Positions 52,201 to 61,200 of a stretch of DNA of 64,000 nucleotides are shown here, one piece after another. The first letter of the stretch is position 1. Every line of letters starts with the position of its first letter. The position numbers and the translations under genes were made by a program. Location of the stretch: positions 310,001-374,000 of the forward strand of contig NC_015581.1 of assembly GCF_000214825.1 (NCBI RefSeq), read 5' to 3'. The notes under the pieces are model-generated. The model worked only from the letters and a program-made list of their open reading frames with translations, searched no databases and was not told the origin of the DNA. Source of the stretch: Thiomicrospira cyclica ALM1 (lineage in GTDB: Bacteria > Pseudomonadota > Gammaproteobacteria > Thiomicrospirales > Thiomicrospiraceae).

Positions 52201-55200
52201 TCAGCCGGCATCGAAACCGCCGGTGACATTATCACCACGGCAGACAACGTGACCTTTGTGTCGGCCACGACCTTGACCGGTGCGGTTGATATCAACACCG
52301 GCACAGGTATTGGTAACATTCTGTTCAGCAGCACCCTCAACGGCGCTCAGGATCTGACCCTCACCGCCGATTCGGGCACGGTGACGCTGTCTGGCATCAC
52401 GGGTACAAGCGCAAGCAGCAACAACCGTATAGACACCCTGACGGTGGTTAGCGCCTCGGCAGCGAACTTGAACAATGTGTTCACCAGCGGCGCGCTGAAC
52501 ATTACGGCTGATGCCATTACGCTCACGGGCACGACTTACAACGCAGGCACGAGCACGGTAACGCTGACCGGTGCCTCGGTGTTGAATCAAAACACCACCA
52601 TCACAGCCGCCACCGTGACCTTCGATGGCACGCTCGATAGCAGCAACGATGGTGAGGACACGCCAGCATCGAACTTCCGTACGCTGGATATCACCGGTGC
52701 GGCGGTGTTCGAAGATTCAGTCGGCGACAGCTTCAAGCTCGGAGGCTTGACCTTCTCTGACACCACAGCGATCAATGGTGACTTGGTGGCAACCAGCGGT
52801 GCTCAGATCTACACCGGTGCGGTCACCTTGGGTGATAACACCACGATCAGCACCATCGACTCCCATCTAACCTTCAGCGACACCCTGAATTCGCAGGGCA
52901 GTGCGCGTGATTTGACGATCACCACCGGCTTGGGCGACATCACCTTCGCGGGTGCCGTAGGTGCGGTATCGGGCGGACGCTTGGGTGACGTGACGATTAA
53001 CCAAGCCGCCAACGTCACCATTGGTACCGGTTCGGCTGATACCTTCAGCGCCACCTCGTTTACCCAGGCTGACGCCACGCGCGGCACGGGCATTTTCACA
53101 CTGAATGGCGCTCTGGATACGGATGCCGGTGCGATCACCATCAGCAGCCAAATCGTTACCTTGAACGCCGATATCACGACCACCGCAGGCGGCGCCAATG
53201 GCTTGGTCACGATCAACGCCGGCAATGGCGGTGTGACGCTGGCGGGTGGTCAGATCATTACCACCACTGCAGCTGATGCAGGCACCACCTCAGGCGCCAT
53301 TGACATCAACTCGGTCGGCTCAGTGAACTTGACTGGCAACCTGGTGACTACCGGTGTGGCCGGTAACTCCAACAACGAAGCCGGTGCGACTGGCGGTGCC
53401 GTGACCATCGACACCACCGACGCGGCTGCCACGATCACGATTTCGGATATCAGCACCTCCGGTGGCGCAGCAGAAGTCGGCAACAACGCCAACGGCGGCA
53501 ATGCTGGCACAATTACGCTGACCACCAACTCAGCCGGCACCATCACGCTGGATAACAGCACGATCACCGCGGCAGGCGGGGCAGGCGATAACATGGGCGA
53601 GCAGGGCGCGGGTGCCAACATCACCTTCGCCAACGCCGTTGAACTGATTAACGGTGCTGTTGCTATTGATACCGGCGCGACCGGCGGCGACATTACCTTC
53701 CAGAACACCCTGAACGGTGGCCAGGATCTGACGCTGACCGCCGGCACCGGCAACATCAGCTTCGACGATGTCGTGGGTACGGATCGTCTGGGCTTGGTCA
53801 CCATCAACAGCGTCAACAACGTCACGGTTGCCGATGGCAAGGGCTTCAATGCTCAGGCCATCCTGCAGGTAGCGGGCACGGGCTCCACCACCTTTGGCAG
53901 CACGGTGAATACCAATGGCCAGATCGGTGGCGGTAACGACAATGGCATCGACCTGAACGGCAACAACGTCCAATTTAAGGCCGGTGTCACCACCACCAAC
54001 GCTGGTGCAGTGCGCATCAACAACGCAGGCCTCTTGACCATCGATAACGGCGCGAACTTCGACCTCGATGGCGCCTTTGCTCAGGTCAGCACCGCCAACT
54101 CCGGTTCGGTGAATCTCGGTGGCAACATCACCACCGCCGATGCCAACATCAGCTTCGCGAAGGGTGTGACCCTGACTCAGGCCGTAACTCTGGATACCGA
54201 CACTGATGGTGGCAATATCACCTTCAGCGAGACCCTTGATGGCACGCACAACCTGACACTGACCGCTGGCACGGGCGATATCACCTTCAGTGATGTTGTC
54301 GGTGGCAGTGGCAATGCACTGGGTGCGGTTTTGATCACGAGTGCAGACGTGACCTTTGCTGCTGAAGCGTTCAATGCCGCGAGTTTGGTTCAGTCAGCTG
54401 GCACGCGCACGCAACTCTCAGGCAATGTAACGACGACGACATCCGCGGGCTTGGACCTCACGGCTGGTGTTATTGAGTTGGGCACACAGCAGATCGATAC
54501 CTCGGCGGGCAACGGCATCGTACGTATGAATGGCGCCACCGAGTTGGCGGTGTCCAATGTCACGATCACCCGTGGCACGGGTTTGGTGACCTTTACCGGG
54601 ACGCTTGATAGCCTACCTAACGCATCTGAAACTGACTCGGCCTTTAATAGCCTGACCATCAACGGCGTAGGTGGCGGTGCGATCGCCTTTGAGGGCAATG
54701 TCGGTGCGGGAACGAACGACCGCCTCGGTGCAGTGCTGATTGCCACGGCAACTGAAGTCACGGTTTCCGATGACAAGTCGTTCAACGCCGTGTCGTTCTT
54801 GCAGCAGGCGGGCACCACCACGACCTTTGGTGGCACAGTCAACACCAGTGGCCAGATTGACGCATCGGGTACGCCTGCCAATGGGAACGGCATCGACATC
54901 ACGGCCACCAACGTTCAGTTCAAGCAAGCGGTCACCACCACCGGTAGCGGTGCAGTGACGATCGCGAACACCGGCACACTGACCATTAACAACGGTGCCA
55001 ACTTCAACCTGGCCGGTGCGTTTGATCAGTCGGGCGGTGGCACGGTGAACCTCGGCGCTAACATCACCACGGCTGATGCGGCAGTGGGCATCGCTGATGC
55101 GGTGACCTTGACCAACGGCGTGACCATCGATACCAGCAGCACCAATGGCGGCCAGTCAGCAGCCACAACCGGCGGTACGGTGACATTCGGTAATACGGTC

Positions 55201-58200
55201 AACAGCAATGGCACCGCCCGGGCGATGACCATCACCGCTGGCACGGGTGATGTGGTGTTCCAGACTGGCGCCAATGTGGGCACGGCTGCGGCAGCTGATT
55301 CAGCACTGGCCTCAGTGGATGTCACCGCGGCCAACATAACGCTGCGCAATGTGACCACCACGGGCACACAGCTCTACACCGCTAGCAGCCTGATCGACAC
55401 CAACAGCACCTACATCACTGACGGCGCCAACATCACCTTTGCGGGCGCCACACAGATGAACTCGGCGTTGGTCATTGACACCGGTGCTGACGGCGGCAGC
55501 GTCTTGTTCACCAGCACGCTGGACTCAGAGTCAGGCGAAGCCAACACGCTCGAAATCACCGCCGGTACCGGCAACATCGACTTTAATGGCATCGTTGGGG
55601 GTACGACCCCTCTGGGTGCCGTGACCATCAACTCGGTGACCACATTGACCGCTGACCATGCCTTTAACGCAGCCAGCTTCACCCAGGGTGCGGGTTCGGT
55701 CCTGACCCAGTTTGACGGTGCGATGACACTGTCCGGTCTGTTTGACTTCACCGGAACAGCACTGACGTTTACTGCTGCTGGCAACACGGTTGGCGGCACC
55801 ATGGATGTGACCAACTCGGGCGTGTTCACCACGGCGGATATCGCTGACATCACGGTCACCGGTCAGTTCACGCAAAATGGCACGAGTACCAGCAGCCTGG
55901 GTGGCAACCTGACGGCCACCGCCGGCATGAACTTCGCTCAGGCGATTGCCTTGACTGGCAGCGATGTGGTGGTGCTGAGCACCGGTGGTGCGAGCGGTCA
56001 GGACATTGTGCTGGGTACCGACCTCGATACCAACATCACTGGCAGTGACCAGGCCTTGACCTTGAATGCCGGCAACTTGGGCAATATCACGGTTAATGGC
56101 GCCATCGGTGTAAGCAACGCAGCCCTGGGTGCAATCACCATCACCAACGCCAATGAGGCGACATTTGCAGGCGCAGTCACCGCTGCAAGCTTCACCCAGT
56201 CGCTGGCTAACACCACCACGGGTGCCACGACCTTTAACGCCCAGGTTGCCACGAACGATGACTTCACATTCACCGGCCGCGTGCTGACGTTGAACGCTGC
56301 AGACAACACCGTGGGCGGCACCATGACGGTGACCAACTCGGGTCTGTTCACCACAGCCGATATCGCAAACATCACCGTCACGGGTCAGTTCACGCAAAAC
56401 GGCGCTGGTACCAGCAGCTTGGGCGGCAACCTGACGGCTACCGCTGGCATGAGCTTCGATACTGCCATTGCACTGACGGGTACCGATGCAGTGGTGTTGA
56501 GCACCGGCGGTGCGTCTGGCCAGAACATTGTGTTGGGCGCGACCAATACTGCAACCGTCACCGGCGCCGGCCAGGCCTTGACCTTGGATGCGGGCACGGA
56601 TGGCAACATCACGGTGCGTGGTGCAGTGGGTGACGCGGATGCCAATGCGCTGGGTGCGATCGTTGTGACGGATGCCAACGAGGCCACCTTTGAGCAAAGC
56701 GTCACTGCAGCCAGCTTCACGCAGGACGCCGGCACCACATCGACCACATTTAGTGGTCCCGTGACTCTGGGTGGCGCCTTTGCCTTCACCGGTGAAGCCC
56801 TGACCCTGAACGCAGCCCTAGGCAGCGGCAGCACGGTGACAGTGACCAACGAAGGCACCTTCACCACAGCCGCCGCAGGCAACATCACCGCAACCGGCGC
56901 CTTCACCCAAAACGGCAACGGCACCAATAGCCTGGCGGGCGACATCACTACCACGAACAACGACATCAGCTTTGCAACGGCTGTGACGCTGACCGGCCCC
57001 GTCGCCCTGACCACCAACACCGGTGCCGGCGACATCACCTTCACCAGCACCCTGAACGGTAGCGAGAACCTGACGCTGACCGCAGGCGAAGGCAACATCA
57101 CCTTCACCGGCGAAGTGGGGGGTACGACCCCTCTGGGTGCAATTGACATCGTCAGCGCTGAAGATGTGACTGCGAATGCCATGAATGCGACGAGCTTCAA
57201 CCAGCAAGCCGGCACAGGCACAACCACTTTAAACGGTGTAACAGGCTTCACTGGTGCGGTTGCCTTCACAGGTCAGAACTTGACCGTGAACCAAGCCTTG
57301 AGCGCGGGCGGCACCATGACCGTGACCACTGCAGATACCTTTACGACTGCAGCAACGGGCAACATCACCGCCACCAATGGTTTCACCCAGAATGGCACAG
57401 GCACTAGCAGCTTAGCTGCTGACATCATTACCACTGATAGCAACATCGACTTTGCGACGGCGGTTGTGTTGACCGATGATCTGTTGATGACCACCGGCGC
57501 GACTGGCGGCGACATTATCTTCCAGAACACCTTGAATGGTGACCAAGCGCTGACCCTGACGGCTGGCACGGGTACAGTGACCTTGGCTGGCATTGTGGGT
57601 TCGGATGCAACGAGCGGTGACCGCCTGACCAGTTTGACAGTCACCAGCGCGTCGGCGGCTAACCTGAACAACGTATTCACCTCGGCTGCGCAGGACATTA
57701 CGGCCGATGTCATTATCTTGACGGGTGCCACCTATCATGCAGGTGCCAGCACGATCACCCTGGCTGGTGCTTCAGTATTGAATCAAGCCACCACCATTAC
57801 GGCAGCGAACGTAACCTTCGACGGCACACTCGATAGCCAAGCGAGCGAGACCCGTTCGTTGGGTATCACCGGTGATGCTGAGTTTGCGGGCGCTGTTGGT
57901 GCAGCAGACGCATTAACCAGCTTGACGGTTTCTGGCACCAGTGCAATTGATGGCGGTGCTATAACAACGACCGGTCTGCAGACTTATACCGGTGCGGTCA
58001 CCCTAGGTGCTGGTACAACATTCAACACGACTAATAGCAATGTAACCTTTAGCGATACCTTGACGGCAGTTGATGCGGCACGCGAGATCACCATCACCAC
58101 GGGCACAGGCGCAGTGACTCTGTCGGGTGCTGTGAACACCCTGGGTGGTGACTTCACCATCACCAGCGGCACGGTCACTGCGACAGCTGACTTGACCACG

Positions 58201-61200
58201 ACAGGCACTGCCGGCGCGAACGGCGGTAACGTCAGCATCACCACGACCGGTGCAGAGACCTACATCAGCGTGACCAACATCACGACTTCTGGCGCCGATG
58301 CTACATCGGGTAGTCATGCTGACGGTGGTGATGCCGGTACCATTACGCTGGCAACCCCAGGCGGTCTGGGCATTGTCCTGAACGATAGCGAAATTGTTGC
58401 GGCCGGTGGCTTGGGCGATGGCTCAGGCGTGCAGGGCGAGGGCGCTGATATTAGCTTCAAGAATGTGCTTGAGCTCAATGGTGACTCTATCTTAATCGAT
58501 ACCGGCGCGACCGGCGGTGACTTAGAGTTCTTGGGTGCCCTTGATGGTGACCTGGCGGTTACCCTGACAGCGGGCACGGGTGACCTTAATATCGGCATGG
58601 TTGGTGATATTGGTGCGATTACGCCATTGGCCAGCCTCGACATTTCTGCGGCCAACCTGACGCTGTTTAACGTCACAACCACCGGTTACCAGCAGTACAC
58701 CTCGGCGGGGACTATCACCACCAACAGCAGCTATCGCACCTCGGGCGGTACGGTGACCTTCGCCGGTGATGTGGTGATCAACAGTAACTTGACCGTTGAT
58801 ACCACCTTCGGCACGACCGTAGAAGAACCAATTCCAGGCGCGGCTGTGACCTTCACTGGCTTGGTGAATGCTGAGGCCAGCGCGAATGGCGATATGACCA
58901 TCACGGCCGGTGTCGGCGATGTGACCTTCGAGCAGGCGATTGGCTCCTTAGAAAACGGTGCGGTCGGTGCCATCGAGGTCAATACCTCTGGCTTGACTGA
59001 CTTCCAGAGCACGATTAACGCCGTAAGCGTAGTGACCGATGTCGGCGGCACAGTGCAGTTGGCCGATGATGTCACCGTGACCGGGGCTAATGGCGCAATC
59101 TTTAATGAGAACCTGATCATTGCCCAAGCAGAGGCGGCAACACCTTTGGTTATTGAAGCCTCTCACAATGATGGCCTGGTGACCTTCGGTAGCAATGTTG
59201 ACTCTGCTGCGGGTGATGAGAATACGTTGACAATCAACGCAGGTGGCGCTGTGACCTTTATGGGAGCAGTGGGTTCTACTCCAAATGGCAAGCTCGGTAT
59301 GCTGGCGATCAACACCGGAGCATTGACTGACTTTAGAGATACCGTGGCGGCAGTGAGTTTGACCACTGATGTTGCAGGTACGGTTGCTATTGCCGATGAC
59401 ATTACAGTCGATCAATTTGTGACGCTTGGCGAACAGACGGTCAATTTGAACGGTGATGTGTTCATCACGGCCAACGCTGGCACTGGTGCGATCACCTTGG
59501 GCGGCACGGTGTCCGGCGCGCATGAGCTGACGCTGTCAGGTGCCACGACCCTGAGCCACAGCACCATCATGACAGTGAGCTCGGTTGATTTTGACGGCAC
59601 GTTGGTGAGTGCTGAGGACGTTTCGGCTGGCATCTCTGCCATGTATACGTTGACCATTAACGGTGCTGCAGTCTTTGGTGATGGAGTCGGTGTTGCAGGT
59701 AGTGAGCTGGGTAGCCTGAGGGTCACTGGCAACACCGACATCAATGGCGGCTCGATCACCACGCATACGACGCAGCGCTTCGAAGGTGCGGTCACTTTGG
59801 GTGCCAATACCACCTTGAAGGGTTCGACAGTTATTTTTGATGACACCCTTGATAGCGACAACGACGGTAGCGATTCACACTTCCGCACTCTGAGTGTTCA
59901 GGCTGCTGCCGAGTTTGGTGATGCAGTTGGCAGCAGCGATGAGCTGGGTGCCCTCACAGTAACCGGTACTGCGCAAATTGCTGATGACATCAGCACGGCA
60001 GTAGGTGGCACTCCTGAGAGCACTGGCAAGCAAGAATTCCAAGAGGCAGTCACGCTGACTGGAGACGCAGTCCTGAGTTCTGGTGCAGGCAACTTGCAGT
60101 TCGATAAAGCCATTTCGGGTGCGTTTACACTGACACTGAACAACTCAGCTGAGGTTATAACGGCAGCGGCTGACGGTACGATTGATGTTGATGCGCTGAT
60201 CTTGAATGGCTCGGCTACCCGCTCTTTCGGTGCCGACATCACCACTGATACGTTCGAGGTGTCGGGTGGTTCAGTGACGGGTGCCAATCTGACAATTGCG
60301 GCCAGCACCTCGGTTTCGGTGACGGGTGCAACTCAGTTTGGTGGTGCTCTAACGTTCGTGACCGATGAGTTCGATATTGCTGCTGATATCACTTCAGCAA
60401 CATCGGGTAGCAACTCGCTCGCGATTGAAACATTCTCGTCCGGTCGCGCCATCCGACTCGGTGAGAACAGTCAGTCACTCAATCCAACCGTTGCTTCGCT
60501 TGATCTAACCGCGGCCGAGCTGGCGCGCATTTTGGGTGGCTTTAGTAGCGTCACAATCGGTTCTGATGACCTGGATAGCGATATTGAGTTCGTGGGTGAT
60601 CAAACGGTGACTTTGCTAAACAACACCGTCTTGAATGCACGTGACCTGACGCTTGCATCGGGTACCTTAGCCATCGGTGGTACTGATCTGACCCTTGATA
60701 TTGATGTGGCACGTGATTTCAGTGTCACCGGCACAGAACGTGATGCATTGACAGTGACCGGTGATTTGACGGTAGATTATCGTGCGACGGTTATCGGTGC
60801 TGATCACCTCTCATTCGATGGCGCCATCAAAGCCAACAACATTACGTTCAATCAAGTCGGTGTTGGCAATCTTGAGCTCGGGGTGAGCGGCAAGACGGCT
60901 GGCGAAGCCAGTATATCAGCAGTGGATTTCGCAAATTTGGTGGCTGGCGATACCTTGACTCTTAATGGTTCTGGTGCAACTGGAACGCCAACATTGATCA
61001 TCGTGGGTAACGTGGGCACTGGCTCAAATGTGACCTTCGATTTCTACGAGATCGACTTCGATGCCGATTTGACCCTGGGTGCTGACAAGCTGTTGGCCTT
61101 GAATACCACCAACGGCGTGACGCAGAACGCAGAGAATTCCGCAATTACAGCGGGCGACCTGCTATTGACAGGCGGAGCGGTTAGCTTGGTTGGCGCCAAT

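Larger units (their letters stand above)
51400..58520 (+). repeat. Mosaic of shuffled solenoid modules, part 2
   Basis: The order is gamma (51544), alpha (51946), LNNVFT (52468), beta (53569), gamma (53974), epsilon (54529), gamma (54919), zeta (55402), delta (about 55780, 56290 and 56840), LNNVFT (57664) and a shortened beta (58399). Hairpin copies are at 51883, 55597 and 57118. The two stretches around 51785-51903 and 56830-57060 are near-copies of 35789-35907 and 39580-39800. Confidence 0.8.

Noticed and set aside
55531-56697. Antisense open frame of 388 codons, with similar ones at 22729-23805 and 44482-45555
   Set aside because: All repeat the same pseudo-peptides (for example RGRTPN opposite the hairpin element) wherever the sense modules recur. 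This is shadow coding.
31417-57131. Hairpin elements as intrinsic transcription terminators
   Set aside because: The stem is only 5-6 base pairs and is followed by TCTGGG, not by a T run; thirteen terminators within one long frame would make no sense.
31417-57131. Hairpin copies as a CRISPR array
   Set aside because: The spacing is irregular, from about 0.5 to 6 kb, and the DNA between copies is coding sequence; there are no cas genes.
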